Shown piece after piece: positions 12,601-23,490 of a stretch of 64,000 nucleotides of DNA. The DNA is from Lactifluus volemus (taxonomy: Eukaryota; Basidiomycota; Agaricomycetes; Russulales; Russulaceae). The stretch spans positions 1-64,000 of the forward strand of contig WTXI01000114.1 in NCBI GenBank assembly GCA_022376515.1. The letters are read 5' to 3'. The notes under the pieces were generated by a model, which saw nothing but the letters and a program-made list of their open reading frames with translations, was not told the DNA's origin and did not search any database. The translations under genes and the position numbers were made by a program. How positions within the stretch are numbered: position 1 is the stretch's first letter; each line of letters opens with the position of its first letter.

Positions 12601-15600
12601 ATTGCCTTTGCAGTGTCGATACTGTCACAATTTTTGGAACACCCTAGCCAACTTCATTGGCAAGCCGTAAAGCGAATTTTTCGCTATTTGATCGGCTCAA
12701 AAAATTCGCAGTTGACTTATGGTAGAGAACTGCAGAATCTAACCGGGTTTACAGACGCAGACGGAGCTACGCAGCCTCATCGACACGCGATTTCGGGCTA
12801 CGCTTTTCTGATCGATGGCGGCGTCGTTTCCTGGCGATCTCGAAAACAAGAACTGGTCACCTTATCAACTGCCGAGGCCGAATATGTCGCCGCAACGCAC
12901 GCAGCAAAAGAAGCAATCTGGCTGCGTCGTCTTATCGGTGAACTCATTCCCAGCGCGCTTACACCCACCACTTTGTATTGCGACAATCAAGCTGCGATCA
13001 AGCTGATCGTTGACGATAACTACCACGCGCGCACAAAACACATCGACATTCGATACCACTTCATTCGTGAAGTAGTGTCTTTGGGAAGTATTAATGTTAT
13101 ATACTGTCCCACTGAAGATATGACAGCAGATATCTTCACAAAAGCTCTACCTTATTGGAAGGTCAAAAATCACTGCCTCGGACTCGGTCTCCATCGCGCT
13201 TCTATCGCGCTTGAGGGGGACTGTTGTAATATCGATTACGACGTCAGGGGGACCGCCGCCGATATCGAAAACGAGCGAGCTGACGCGAGCGACGGGGAAG
13301 ACGCTCCAAGCGTCTAGAAACACGGTCTGGACGTGTTTCACCCCGATTTTGTTTCTATGCTCTTGTATTGTTTGATTTATCTCATTGTGGCTTTGTTTCT
13401 TTAAGTTTTATTTAATTCTCGCAGTCTCGAAGCATCGAGAACGATGCCAAAAGAATAGTCGCGTTTATCGTGATCTATTCGGGTTTCCTTTTTCGAATTG
13501 TAGCAAGCGCGACTTCGCGCGATGACCCTCGCGGTCATATGTCTCAGTCTTGTTTTATTTTCGATCGTTTATTCGTTTGCTTACTGTTCCTAAGATTCTA
13601 AGATTCTCTTCTTGTTCTCCACTTTTAAATAGTCTTAAAAACAAATTATCAGAATGTATTAAATACGGGCAAAATGCCCCTCAAAATGTAACGAAGTTTG
13701 TCCTCCCCGTTCCGTTCCCTCTCGTCCCGCGTCCTCGAAAACCCTTCGATTTGACCCATACCTGTTGTCATTTCTAGCATTATCTAAACTCCAAAGTAGA
13801 TGACCTAAATGGATTTCTAGCATTATCTAAACTGAAATGGAGAATGACATACAGCGTACCAATGTGGGTTTAGCGCCAGGTGTAAGGGAGTCCGGGCATC
13901 CTTATCTCGGGAATCATGATTTGCGCCACGAAGAAGAAGAAGCTGGACAAATTCCAGGTGTCCGCGTTCTGAAGCCAGATGAAATGGGGTCACGTAATTG
14001 TTATCCAGGGCATTCGGATCTGCGCCATGATCGAGAAGAAGTCGAGCAGTGTCTAGGCATCCAATGTTCGATGCAAAGTGTAATGGTGTCCAGTTGTTCG
14101 CGTCTTGTGGATTTACATTTGCGCGGCTCTCGATAGGGACTTGAGCGGGAACTAAAAACTCCAAAGTAGACAGTAACCTTAAAGGATTTCTAGCATTACC
14201 TAAACTGTAATGGAGAATGACATACAGCGTACCAATGTGGGTTTAGCGCCAGGTGTAAGGGAGTCCGGGCATCCTTATCTCGAGAATCATGATTTGCGCC
14301 ACGAAGAAGAAGCTGGACAAATTCCAGGTGTCCGCGTTCCGAAGCCAGATGCAATGGGGTCACGTGATCGTTATCCAGGGCATTTGCATCTGCGCCATGT
14401 TCGAGAAGAAGTCGAGCAGTGTCTAGGCATCCAAATTTCGATGCAAAGTGTAATGGGGTCTGGTTGCTCGTGTCTTGTGAATTTACATTAGCACCACACT
14501 CGATAAGGGCTTTAGCGAGATCTGAACGCTCCTTTTCGTCCAAGATCTGAGTCGACCTGAAAAGATTTCTAGCACAAGTTCTAGCATTACCTAAACTGAA
14601 ATCGAGAATACCATAAAGCGTACCTAGGACATTCGAATATCAGGTGTAAGGCAGTCCGGGCATCCTTATCTCGGGAATCATGATTTGCGCCACGACGAAG
14701 AAGAAGCTGGACAATTTCCAGGTGTCCGTGTTCCGAAGCCAGATGCAGTGGGGTCACGTGATAGTGACTAAGGGCATTTGCATCTGCGCCATGATCGAGA
14801 AGAAGTCGAGCAGCGTCTACGTATCCAATGTTGGATGCAAAATGCAATGGCGTCCGGGCATTCCTATCCAGGGCATTCACGTCTGCACCGTGATCGAGAA
14901 GGAGCTGAGCAACTTCCAGGGATTTGCTTTTTAATGCAAGGTGTAGCGGCATATGGCCGTTCTTGTCATGCACACTAGCATTTGCGCCGTACTCGAGAAG
15001 AACCTTGGCTACTTCCCAATTATTATGGACCGACACAGAATGCAATGGTGTCGATCCTGTGTCGTCCTGAGAGTTCAAATCCGCACCATGGGAAACAAGG
15101 ATCTGAACAACTTCCGGGTGTCCTCCTTGTGACGCTAAATTCAGTGGAATGCAGGAGTTGTTGTCGCGTGGATTTGTATCGGCCCCGTGCTGGAGAAGAA
15201 ATCGCGTAATCGTCCCGTTGCCCATTTCAGAAGCTATAGATAACGGAGTGTGATCGTCAGACTGCCGAGCGTTTACGTTTTGTGCGCGTTGGACAATGAG
15301 GAACTCTGCGATGTCACATAGGCCGTAGTGTGCCGCGAGATGCAACGGATGTTGTATTCTCTGGAAAGGGTACAAAGTAAGATTTTTCCAGGACCTAAAG
15401 TGTCGGGTTGTTGGGTCGAAAAAACGTTTCATGCCTTCTTGTATTGTCGCTGACACGTTTTCGAACAGGGCGTGGTCCACCCAGTGACTCGCTGAGTACG
15501 CAGCGAGAGGGAGATTCTTGAGGCTATCATCGGTGAGCTTTTCATTGGGGTGCAGCAGGGTGCCTAGGCAGGCTTTCGCGACCATCGTGTGAGCAGGTGT

Positions 15601-18182
15601 GGCAAGGATGTTGTAACGGCGGATGGTAGGCATTTGCGCAGCTGCGAGGCGGCCCGACATTAAGAACTCTTTCACTGAAAAATGCGAGAACTGAACCAGT
15701 TTCGGATCAGGGCCAAACCAGCGAGGTTCCTGGATAATGGTGATCAGACTCGAGCACGTGGTAAGCACAGCTTGCATTGGGTCTTTACGGCGGCGATCCT
15801 CGACAAGCTTGGGAATTTCTCCGGCCTCGAAATCGAAAGCAAGAAACTCCGCAAGCTCTTCAACGTAAAACGGACGGGATGCCACCGCCATACACTGGAA
15901 CAGCCGGTGCGCATAGTCCCAGATTGCCTCATCAATATCTCGCAAGGAACGCTCATACGTTCCATCCAGGGTGTCTGGCAATTCTTCCAGAGCACGCCGG
16001 ATTCGCTCCGGAGGGTAGCGGCGAAGGAAGTCGAATTGACATGAGACCCACTTGAACCTGCATCACATGTGTAAGTCACCATCGTGCAGTGTTGTAGCAC
16101 CGATGCCTTACATTCTATCGCCCTTTTGTAAAAGCGCTCCGGTGACTAGTGTCTTCTCCTCCTCTCCCCATGTTCCTATGACGAGGTCCGAGTCAACGAC
16201 AGATCTGATGTATGCTTCGATGTCTTGCCTTTGTCCCCCCTCTTCGTCAAGGGAAACAAAATGGGACTTCAATCGATTCAGGACAGCTCCGATGTCGGTT
16301 TCAGGGCGAGAAGTGACGCATATACGTAGATTTGGAAGATTTAAACAAACAAGCTCCTCCACAAGCTTGAGGACCTTTCCTCGGGGAGTTGGCGTGCCAT
16401 AGGCTTTCGGGCATTCGTCAAGAGCATCCACAATAACGTAAGTCGGAGGTTGTGCAGCACATCGGAAAATATCATTTAGACATCTGGCAAGTGCGGCGTC
16501 ACTGGGATCTTGAGAGCCATTACGATGTTCCGAATAGAACTTTGAAAGAATCTCGGAGTAGGACTGGGACTGGTCATGAAGCTGGAACAGAAGTGAGGAC
16601 ATCAAACCCCGTGAGTTCTTCTTTTCGTCGTCTCCGAATTCGCAATAGAAGAACGCTAGCGAGGCCGATCCAGACTTGCGCATGCTGTCGATGTATTCAA
16701 TAATCGACGAGCTTGTTAATGATATCAATTTCCACACCGGAACATACCGGAAATGTTGCGTACCAGAGGACGGTCTTTCCAGCGCCGGCTACGACAACGG
16801 AAGCCATCAATCCCAGTGTGTTTTTGTAACAGCAAGGGACACTGACGTTTACCACAAACCCACAAAAGGGAGCCAGACGACTGCCAGTTGACCAAAGCAT
16901 CACTTTGAGTGAGCCATGTCGTGGTCCCGTCGTGGCGAGCTGCGCACGCCGTGTTGTGGTTCTTCCATGGGTTTGGCGGGGAGAGCCAGTGTTGAAGATC
17001 CCGCCGGATTTGGTCAGCTGTAAAACGATCTCGGTGTTCTTGGTCAGAAATGACGAGATTATGTGGGTAACTGACCCTTTTCTTTCTTCGCATGGCTCGT
17101 CTCACCGTCCATGATCACTCTCGTATTCTGCTCCAGACGGGACGTATTCTGCTCTAAACGGGAGACAGCTCCGAGCGTCTGAGCCGCAGTCGCCCGCACC
17201 TCCTCCTGGATAAGCTTATCCAGCTTCTTTAGTGCCTCCTCGACCTTATTCTCTCCGAACAGCTTCAATCCGAACTTCTCTGCATCGTGGTCAGCCATGT
17301 GACCAATGGGCAAAAATCCACTCACTCAGTCGTCCTTGCTTTATCTGTTTGGTTGCCAGAGCCAAGGTAGACAACATTTCGATTATGATCTTCACAACAA
17401 CCTTCCTTAGTGCCATTGTTGGAGAAGCTTGGGTATAAATATCCAAGCGTTGGACGAAATTCCCAAGGGACTCAAATAGTTCGAAAAGGAGATCATAGCT
17501 GGCATTGACATCCTTCACGGCCTGGGATACGAGATGTCACGAGAACACACGCTGAGGAACTGAAGAGACATACGGCAAGGAGGATACCAATGGCAGAAAA
17601 TACTAATTTTATAGATGGGATGGACTGCAAAATATGGATCATGACATGAACGGAGACTATGGGCACATTCAGACGCACCACTGAAGCAACACCATGTCCA
17701 GCTTGAATAGCTCCTTGAAGTCCTCTCAGGGCAGTGCCCGAGCCAGTGAAAACCGTATGCAGAACATTCACCGTACGCAGTATGGACTTCGTCATCTTGG
17801 GGTGACGGTCATTTCCGAGGGATTTACGAAATGCTTGTAGTTGCTCTTCGAGAACTTGATTGATGGACTCAATAGTGTCGCATGATCTAAGTCGGATGGC
17901 AAGTTGATGTTCAACGAGACTTGCCCCGACCTTCGCTTGGTACTGCTTAACGGCATCGTCCAAAAGAGACTGTAAAGTAGACGAGTCAGAGGTATCGGTT
18001 ATAGAAGACATATGGTTGAGAAAAGAGAAACTAGCTGGGTCTGAGTATATGAAAGTGGGGCGGATGTTGTCGTGGTTCACGGTGAGGGTGAGGCTACCTC
18101 GTGTATTGATATCGATAGTACTAGTCAACTGTTTTAAGGCAGGCGCAAGTAACTTTCCTATGTGGGTATACAATGCCGGCAT
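6700..18182 (-). CDS. NLR1: Goodbye-NACHT-ankyrin STAND protein
   Basis: Fourteen exons chain in phase: 18182-17679, 17624-17574, 17521-17326, 17279-17106, 17017-16847, 16788-16764, 16711-16112, 16057-14624, 14556-14233, 14177-13860, 8202-7879, 7823-7503, 7445-7131, 7075-6700; about 1,710 residues. Residues ~58-260 match the fungal STAND Goodbye domain (KDVNASYDLLFELFESLGNF, KFGLKLFGENKVEEALKKLD). The NACHT NTPase has its P-loop GKPGAGKTVL near 364-374, Walker B VIVDALDEC near 464 and CVTSRPE near 505. The C-terminal ~900 residues are ankyrin repeats. By family analogy it is a cytosolic nonself or damage sensor that oligomerises on ligand binding. A copia element lies inside the intron between the exons ending at 13860 and starting at 8202, making it about 5.7 kb, so correct splicing is doubtful. 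The first ATG adds about 57 residues before the domain start; an internal ATG near 18010 is an alternative. Confidence 0.85.
8212..8216. other. target site duplication, left, copia-1
   Basis: The 5-bp sequence TTTCT precedes the 5' LTR and recurs at 13771-13775 directly after the 3' LTR. A 5-bp duplication is typical of copia integrase. Confidence 0.85.
8217..8765 (+). repeat. copia-1 5' LTR
   Basis: It starts TGTTGTAATATCG and ends CCTGTTGTCA, 549 bp. It should carry the element promoter and transcription start. It appears identical to the 3' LTR at 13222-13770. Confidence 0.95.
8766..8780 (+). other. copia-1 primer binding site
   Basis: The bases right after the 5' LTR read GGTTATGGGCCCTG. 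This complements the anticodon-stem region of initiator tRNA-Met (GGGCTCATAACC) with one mismatch by my comparison. That fits priming by an internally cleaved half-tRNA, as known for copia-type elements. Copia-2 has the same motif at 56670. Confidence 0.6.
8842..13317 (+). CDS. copia-1 Gag-Pol polyprotein
   Basis: A single frame of 1,491 residues begins 76 bp after the LTR. Order of domains: Gag of the UBN2/DUF4219 type (about 1-200); CCHC zinc knuckle CFNCKKRGHVKADC at 232-245; aspartic protease with DSGA at 326-329; integrase with HRRLGH and CDSC zinc ligands (from ~457) and catalytic D524, D587, E623, the last two in D-35-E spacing; a Pro-rich linker; reverse transcriptase starting near WKEAMDREIATLE with the VDD site HVDD at 1136-1139; and RNase H with FTDADGA, STAEAEYVAA and YCDNQAA. 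The last 32 residues are encoded inside the 3' LTR. No Gag-Pol frameshift is seen, so stoichiometry must be set another way. All catalytic residues I could check are present. Confidence 0.96.
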   Translation: MSEENKLTIIKLIEDGSNWVTYRDRMIWAVDSRRWRDHLTHDAMTTPYITAGVVGGLDPITRWENDEAGIKQLIASSVPDTVFNHIKGHVHAKDVWDELRKLFEARTKALLTELSRKLHSVRCDEDDDVRVHFNKMANLRQQLASMGKTITDEEYASILMGSLPDSYDGIMGSISAASDISEKDVSAATVIRQAQDEYNRRIIKKGNIPMDESFAVAIQRQNQKRKKRDIECFNCKKRGHVKADCWAKGGGKEGQGPKNREAKVGAASAEAQHEEIEAWMAIQEVESLDDLSDGTEGEWTVIDEDEDTVSAMISDPRTSSEVELYDSGASRHMSPHRDKFISYRPIEPRAIKTADKRLCYAIGAGDLQIDVPNGAATSNVLLKDALHAPDIGVTIVSVSRIAQAGKTVSFTGDYCEIKNKKGDVIGCIPKNSNGLYRVQHDESNAAEVVEKVSLPTLHRRLGHTSVDAIRSLIRHHAIEGVELIEDTSPFHCDSCEHAKNTRKPIKSERTGGQTSAFGEEIHSDLWGPSRTTTLGGCLYYVTFTDDFTRYTKVEILKKKSDVLAAYKAYAAWAQTQHGAKIKRLRSDRGGEYTGNQFTKFLQEQGTERRLTTHDTPQHNGVAEALNRRLMERVRAMLHQSGLPEYLWGETLQHAVWLKNRSSTRVLGDVTPLERLTGIKPNISGVPEWGQPVWVHIFKGSKLEARGVKARWVGYDKESPHAHRIYWPERSKTSVERDVKFITHAITVYAPSQTQPGQAAGVVPQQQAVPAAPAPPPPGPPGPLPADQIPLPPSPKTPEDQAEESGDQPPPFTPPSALTPLPSAALSMPSITPPAAPRKGKGKISALSAPPQPTRKSTREPKPSEYIKRLMAGEGTTGGSSNISSMIKWMHPNIQEAYEKYVSSPDQSFDDDPSASAVEFAYGAELESAAAAAVFETEGDPKTLREAQARPDWPLWKEAMDREIATLEHAGTWETVPRPQNKNIVSSKWVYRIKKKADGSIEKYKARLVARGFTQVYGVDYYDTYSPVAKLGSIRTILAFAARYDWDIETFDFIGAYLNGELEADEDIYMQSPPGYEDQAGQVKHLKKSLYGLKQAGRRWYDTLASALTDIGFRVSKADPGVFYLRTQYDTLILAVHVDDCVLTGSSSKLIADYKIKINAQYSLTDLGPIHWLLGIKIVRDRFAHTISLSQEAYLDTIIARFNLGDAKAQRTPMIPNAIYSKEDGLTDTTAMSNVPYREAIGSLMYAAVATRPDIAFAVSILSQFLEHPSQLHWQAVKRIFRYLIGSKNSQLTYGRELQNLTGFTDADGATQPHRHAISGYAFLIDGGVVSWRSRKQELVTLSTAEAEYVAATHAAKEAIWLRRLIGELIPSALTPTTLYCDNQAAIKLIVDDNYHARTKHIDIRYHFIREVVSLGSINVIYCPTEDMTADIFTKALPYWKVKNHCLGLGLHRASIALEGDCCNIDYDVRGTAADIENERADASDGEDAPSV
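13211..13221 (+). other. copia-1 polypurine tract
   Basis: The purine run TTGAGGGGGA abuts the 3' LTR and is the expected start site of plus-strand DNA synthesis. Confidence 0.6.
13222..13770 (+). repeat. copia-1 3' LTR
   Basis: This 549-bp LTR looks identical to the 5' copy and is followed by the TTTCT target duplication at 13771-13775. It holds the last 96 nt of the polyprotein frame, including the stop codon. Confidence 0.95.
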
Positions 18183-19790
18183 GATTCGGAAACAACGCTA
18201 GCCGGTCGATAGTTCAAAGTTGAGATGACAGTGTGTTTCCGGATCCGAGTCTGTCTATCCAACCATCACTCGGTGGTTCCGCAGGGTCATTCTTGTGCCA
18301 ATATTTTCATTACGCGCGGCACGCAGGCCACGCACCACAACCTTCCGAACCGAAGACGTTACGTGGTGACAGTCCTTTCATGCCAGTAACTTTGTTAGTA
18401 GGGGGTAACTTACGCACTCTCTACAGCCTGTGAGCTGTGACCATACTGTACTTCTATTGGGGACGGGGAATGAAGTTAATGAAGTCCTTATTGCCACGAC
18501 ACCGTGGAATTGGCCATTACCAAAAAGTATGTTCCTGCTTCCATGTTCATCGATGTTCATCACTCAACGTCAATCACTGTTTTACCATGTGCCCTCGCGC
18601 CTTGATCTGGGATCCCCTGCCCACTCGTTCCTGACTCGTCGGCCACTCCCCCCAAAGGCCCATCTTATCCTCTAAGAACGCACCCGCGATGTTATGGTGT
18701 TCTTTTCCCAAATGCTTGTTTGCATAAAGCACTCGATGAAAGCTCACGCTCCATCCCGACAAGTTCTACCCGACCTAGCGCTTATTGGGCAATGTCACCC
18801 ACGCTCTCCAACTCATTTACGCATCTGTGTGGGATTGTGACGAGCGACAAGCGGCGGCGACGTGATCAGGGCGACGATATACATCGACACTAATCTGACG
18901 ACGGCTTCGACGTACCTCCTGAGAATGGCCTGTACTCGGGTGATGCACTCGTCGCTGATATTGTGCCCAAAGGGGTTGAAGGTGTGAAGGAGACATGAGT
19001 CGTACCATGATGGTACGCTAAGTGAAAGATAATATACGCTCGGACTTGGTGTGGAGGTGGGATAAGCTCGCAAAACAATAACTGGGTAGGAGGGTTTGGA
19101 AGTGTATTTTTGTTTTCTTTAATAGAACTGGAAAAGTTGATGTCTAGACTCACGGACTTGAATGCTACTGACGAATGTGAGGGCAATCTCGGGCACCGTA
19201 ACACGCGCGATGATGGCCCTCAATCAGCCCAGGATCCAGGTGAATGCGCCTAGTGCGAAAACGAGGGGTTGCCAACAAGAGCTACAAGACCATCTGATTG
19301 AGAAAACCAAAGATTTACAGAGCTGCGTACCTATTTCTGGTCCTCAATTTCGCCCTGATCACCACATCCTCCATTTATTTGTCCTCACTGTGTGTACATC
19401 ACTCTTCTCATGCACGGCAGCAGTCAGCCATCAACGAAGCAACCAACAGGGTTCCACGTTCAGAACCTCGGTGCGAAGCCAGGCCAGAGACGATGGTCGG
19501 TAGGTGGGTAGCCGATGACGGAGTCGAGTGGGATCGAGCGGGTTATATGGTTATAGCGCTTACCTAGAATAACCTTGTTGTAAAGCCTGGCAGGGAAATG
19601 GGAAACCGCATAGGGTGGACGCCATACAACGGTGGCACGTGAACCTACTAGCCCAAAAATTGGAAGGTGTGGCAGTGGTATGGCAAGCGCGAGATGTTTA
19701 GAGGAAATTGCGAGGGGCAGTGACATAGAGCGCAGAGGTATCATAGTTACTCGAATGGGAGCGACAGAACAGGTAAGGAGGGGCAGGACG
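18183..19790. repeat. NLR1 5' flank plus dispersed duplicated module
   Basis: 18,185-18,330 is the upstream flank of NLR1; near-copies lie at 22,120-22,230, 31,665-31,780 and 33,410-33,550. About 18,530-19,130 resembles 42,710-43,290 (shared frames such as NISDECITRVQAILRR against HITSDECIIRVQATLRR on the minus strand). About 19,320-19,500 resembles 23,280-23,470 and 32,680-32,860. All copies contain stops in every frame I followed. They look like remnants of one or more duplicated genes that I do not recognise. Confidence 0.55.
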
Positions 19791-19799
19791 GAGACGCGG

Positions 19800-20110
19800 C
19801 CAGAAAAAAGGAGGATACGCAGCCGAAAAGAACATCTCCACGAACACGCCGATGGCTGGCCAGTTGAGAAAGACGAGGAGGATGCCTCCGAAGAAGCAGA
19901 CGGTCCCCACGTAGCTTTTTCCTCTGCGCGAAAAGAGTAAAACATCTTTTGTGGGCTGGTCATGAGGAAGGGGCCTCCGAGGAAGAGGATATGGTGCGTG
20001 TGTATCGAGGGAGTGATCAATAATAATGAGAGCTAGCATGAGAGTGGAGAGATTGTGCCCATTTCCGAGGGCGAGGAGAGCACCGTCAATCAAAGAGGAG
20101 CATGACGCCG
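19800..20110 (-). pseudogene. decayed GOT1 copy (psi-1)
   Basis: The second exon (near 20,045-20,105) and third exon (near 19,815-19,995) of GOT1 are recognisable on the minus strand. There is a premature TGA where GOT1 has LFFDGALL, a frameshift around the FYFFAR segment, and a deletion in the VEMFGFLN segment. The first exon is missing. Exons 4-5 have diverged beyond certain recognition, although a GSRA(T)VV-like tail can be seen near 19,630. It cannot encode GOT1. Confidence 0.8.
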
Positions 20111-21429
20111 AGCAGCTCAGCTCAGCACGAGCGCCTTGAGCGCTCGCTTGATCAACCGAACAACGCCACCACCCTTCTCGGTGACTCCGCGATCGCCAGC
20201 TGAGCGCGCTCTGAGCACACCCTCAGAGTTTAGGCAATTACGATCCTTCCCAGTGACGATATCACATCTGGCCGGGATGTTGGCACACAGTATTACTCTC
20301 GTTCGAGATTTCCCGCTCTTTTGGCGTTCATGGCAGACGTACAACAATGTATCGCGTCCATGATCGACTACCATGTTCTCGCTGGCCAGCACGTCACAGC
20401 GATGCCCTTCCCAGGCCTATCCCGTCACAACCCACTCAGTTACCATCTGGACACCTCCCTATAAGCCCATGGTTTGTATTCGCATGGGCCCTGGACACTT
20501 TCTGGGGAGCGCTTGTCATGCGATGAGTCGCGTCTACGGGTCTCGATGGGCCACAATGGGTGTCCACATCATGATGGCGTCCTCACAGCAACGTGTATGT
20601 GTATGCTGTCATGGATGCGGTTCCACCAGCAAACTATTTCGACGACGGGCGTTACGCTGCTGTTATGTCACGTGAGTGTCCTCGCGAGTTTGGATGGATG
20701 GATCTGAAGAGCATGCCAAAGGAGGTCGAAGAGCAATTGAAGGAGAGACAATTAATGCAGGCCGATCGATGAAAGAAAATATGGGTGCGAAAGAGATGCG
20801 GAGTGCGGTGCACAGTGGTAGGAGCACGAAAGACTAGGTGAAAGAAAGGCTACAAGTTTTTGACAAGGAGAAATTCGAGTTACGATTTGATTTCAGGTGC
20901 AGAAACACATACAAGTATACAGATGATTGCTTCTTTCGTCAGTAGAAATGACACGATTTATTTGCTCCAGAAGGGGGTTACAATATCTGGATATGACAAA
21001 AAGGAAGCGACACCAATCCCCGCCGCGTCCGCATTTCCGGTGATACACATAATAGGAGGGATGCAGCGATGAACCCAGCGAAGGTTGGTATCCTCGGGTT
21101 GACATCACCAGGAATGACGGGTTGTTCGAATGCTCTGGGCTGTGGGTTTGAGCCAGCCGAAGAACTGAAAATTATCCGCTCGTACCCATTTCCAATCCCC
21201 TGTTTCGCTCTCACCGATACATCTTCCATCTATGTGTCCTCGCTGTTCTTCAGGAACCTGAGCCAGGACCGTCAACCAGGCCACCTAAGAAGGTTCCACA
21301 TTCAGAAATGAGGCACGGTGCCAGGCCAGAGGCGATGGTTAGTGGGTGGTTAACCAATGAGGGAGCCGAGTGCCAGATAACTTGTGTGTTGGAATGGGTG
21401 TAATACCGCACAGAGTCATGCCTAAACAT
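20111..21429. repeat. unidentified duplicated segments
   Basis: No intact gene is recognised. A plus-strand segment at about 20,480-20,770 recurs, diverged, at 22,580-22,810, 32,060-32,235 and 34,840-35,000. Its end reads like VEEQLKERQLMQADR followed by a stop. A minus-strand segment at about 20,960-21,200 (PVIPGDVNPRIPTFAGFIAA) recurs at 23,080-23,280 and 32,480-32,650. The shared conserved tails suggest real ancestral exons of an unknown gene, but each copy here is interrupted. Confidence 0.45.
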
Positions 21430-21439
21430 CTATTGAAAT

Positions 21440-21760
21440 GTGACACCACGTAGGTAGGGCCGGCGCCTTATCTCAACGGCATGCGAACCTGCTACATGGT
21501 CCACAGACTGGAAGACGTGGCAGTCGTATGGAAGATGGGTAAGTTAATTAGTGAAGAAAAGTCTGAAGTGGGGAGGATTAGTACTATAAGGGGTAAATGG
21601 GGCCGATGAATGCACATCTTTGCACCTAAAACAAGACAGTTCGAATACCGCATTTGGATGTCGAAACTGGGGCCCACGCATAGCTTGAACCTGCGCGAAA
21701 TTTGAAACGTCATTCGTAAGTTAGGTCAGAGTGAGGAAGATGTATTTACTCGTTGAAGCT
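21440..21760 (-). pseudogene. trace of GOT1 3' end
   Basis: About 21,470-21,540 resembles the GOT1 last exon and its flank (5,150-5,200), including the stretch corresponding to GAACCTGCTA and the downstream CCA-rich bases. No other exon is visible nearby. The assignment rests on one short alignment by eye. Confidence 0.35.
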
Positions 21761-22099
21761 GTAGCCGATATCAGCTAGCAGGACAGAAGATATCCGACAT
21801 ATCAAAGACATCGGAAAAGACCATGTTACTACTAGATCTCACATGGACGGGGTAGATGGATGACCGAAGAATACGTTCGGGCGTTCGGGCCATTGCCCGT
21901 CTCAGCCGAGCTCGTCTATTTGACACAACCACTGACTTCGACTGATCCCCCTACTTCTCGACCAGCACCAGTCAAGGGTGACCCACCAAATTTGCCCTTC
22001 ATAGTGGTCTGCACAAATTGACTATTTTTGTATGTCAGCGGGCTCGGCCATTCTCACTCCGGATCCGTCGTATGCCCTCCAGCGATACGAACGAAGCTC

Positions 22100-22260
22100 T
22101 CTTCCCACTGGCAGTAATCTCGCCTGTAGCCCGAGTCTAGCTATCCAATTATCACTCGGTAGTTCTACAGTTTGACAAGATCATTCCTGTGCCAATATCC
22201 ATTACGCCCAATTAGTCAACAAGACCACCTCATTCAGTCTCTTCACGAGAACTTCGCCCG
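22100..22260. repeat. orphan NLR 5' flank
   Basis: This stretch matches the upstream flanks of NLR1 (18,235-18,330) and NLR2 (31,705-31,780), including GAGTCTAGCTATCCAA and the CATTCCTGTGCCAATAT segment. No NLR coding sequence is attached. It therefore marks a further duplication block whose NLR copy has been lost. About 21,930-22,130 also matches 33,720-33,975. Confidence 0.5.
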
Positions 22261-22529
22261 GCCGCCTGGCGACAAAGAGATCGATTTTTGGTAGAGTCGG
22301 TTATCGGAACTGAGCTCATTATCGTCCACTCGCCCACCCCTCGCTAAAGGCTCTCTTTCCGAGTCCACTATAACAATGATATCGCTGTCCTCTATCTATT
22401 GGAATGAATGCATCCCCACTCTCCCGCCGTCATGAATCGTGATGGACGGACAACCTCTATGGCCGACTAACAAAATCTCAAAAAGCGTTTCTACGTGCCA
22501 ACAAGCATGTGACGTCCTTCCTGGCCCGT

Positions 22530-23490
22530 CATGTCTCCGAGTCCTCAGCCACCATGCGGGCCGCATAGAATAAATCCGAGGCTTATCTTCACATGGTCCG
22601 TGGACACTTCCTGGGGAGCGCCTACTATGCGTCAGAGTCGCGTGTACGGGGTCTCAATGGGCCACAAAAAACATATTCAGACAGCAGTACGTCTATGCCA
22701 TGTCAGAGTCTTCGCGCTGACGCGCCTGTTCCTAGACAGGGATCTCGAGGTGCAAAACAAGGTTGAAGAGCAATTGAAGGAGAGAGAAGTCGTGCAGGCC
22801 GATCGATGAAGGAGATGGTCGTTGAGGAGACGCGGCTTGCGGTAGGGGCATGATAGAAGGCCGAAACCTAGCACGAGGTGTTGAGAAGGGGCACATCGAG
22901 AGTTGACCGTTGATAGAAAACACATTGTGAACAAAGACTATCTTTTTTTGCGGCTGTGAGCGGACCTCCGAGCCATCACAGGTTGATTCAGTCCAACCGC
23001 GACCAAAAGTACAGATGACCTTTGTCCGAGCACAAATGCCAGTGGCACAACTTTTGTATTCTCTCCAAAAGCGATACAGCGTCTGAATAACATAACAAAG
23101 AAGGAATAATACCAATCCCTGCTGTCTCTGCATTGCCGTTCCGACATTCACAATAGGGTCATATGCGCTCATCGGCAATAAATACGAAGGTCAATGCCCT
23201 CAGATCGAGGTCAACAAGAATGACGAGTCGTTCGAATGCTCTGTATGTACGTTTGAGCCAGTTCAGTACAACTTGAAACTACAGCTGCGTACCTATTTCT
23301 GGTCCTCAATTTCGCCCTCATCACCACATCCTCCATTAATATGTCATCACTGCGTTTACCCCACTCTTCTCATGCACGGCGGCAGTCAGCCGTCAACGAG
23401 GCCACCAACAGGGTTCCACGTTCAGAACCTCGGTGCTGCGCCAGGCCAGAGACGATGGTCAGTAGATGGGGAGCCAATGACGGAGTCGAG
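22530..23490. repeat. dispersed duplicated module, copy near NLR2
   Basis: The segment is shared with 32,030-32,880 almost throughout. It contains a minus-strand membrane-like stretch QGLVLFLLCYVIQTLYRFWR and a plus-strand tail VEEQLKEREVVQADR. Both copies contain the same hydrophobic stretch, but I could not chain intact exons. I do not recognise the family. Confidence 0.45.

Larger units (their letters stand above)
8217..13770 (+). mobile_element. copia-1, full-length Ty1/copia LTR retrotransposon
   Basis: The element is 5,554 bp with 549-bp LTRs at 8217-8765 and 13222-13770 (TG...CA ends) that read identical by eye, and 5-bp target duplications TTTCT. One uninterrupted gag-pol frame fills the interior. 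The order integrase-RT-RNase H places it in Ty1/copia. It is inserted, in opposite orientation to the host gene, in an NLR1 intron between two ankyrin cassettes. Identical LTRs, an intact polyprotein and an intact target duplication indicate a very recent insertion. Confidence 0.96.
6700..14556 (-). repeat. tandem ankyrin exon cassettes of NLR1
   Basis: Six consecutive exons (14556-14233, 14177-13860, 8202-7879, 7823-7503, 7445-7131, 7075-6700) are copies of one cassette. Internal ones are 315-324 nt, always divisible by 3. They begin with the last base of a split codon and end two bases into the next, and are separated by ~55-nt introns that are themselves near-identical. Each encodes about three ankyrin repeats introduced by a linker such as SSTLEFKERSDLAKVLIE. 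The last cassette is internally shortened and ends at TAG (6700). Confidence 0.85.

Noticed and set aside
17018..17038. Earlier acceptor for NLR1 exon 5 (CAAG at 17037-17040)
   Set aside because: It keeps the frame in NLR1 but the homologous position in NLR3 and NLR4 is out of frame. The acceptor 21 nt downstream works in all four genes.
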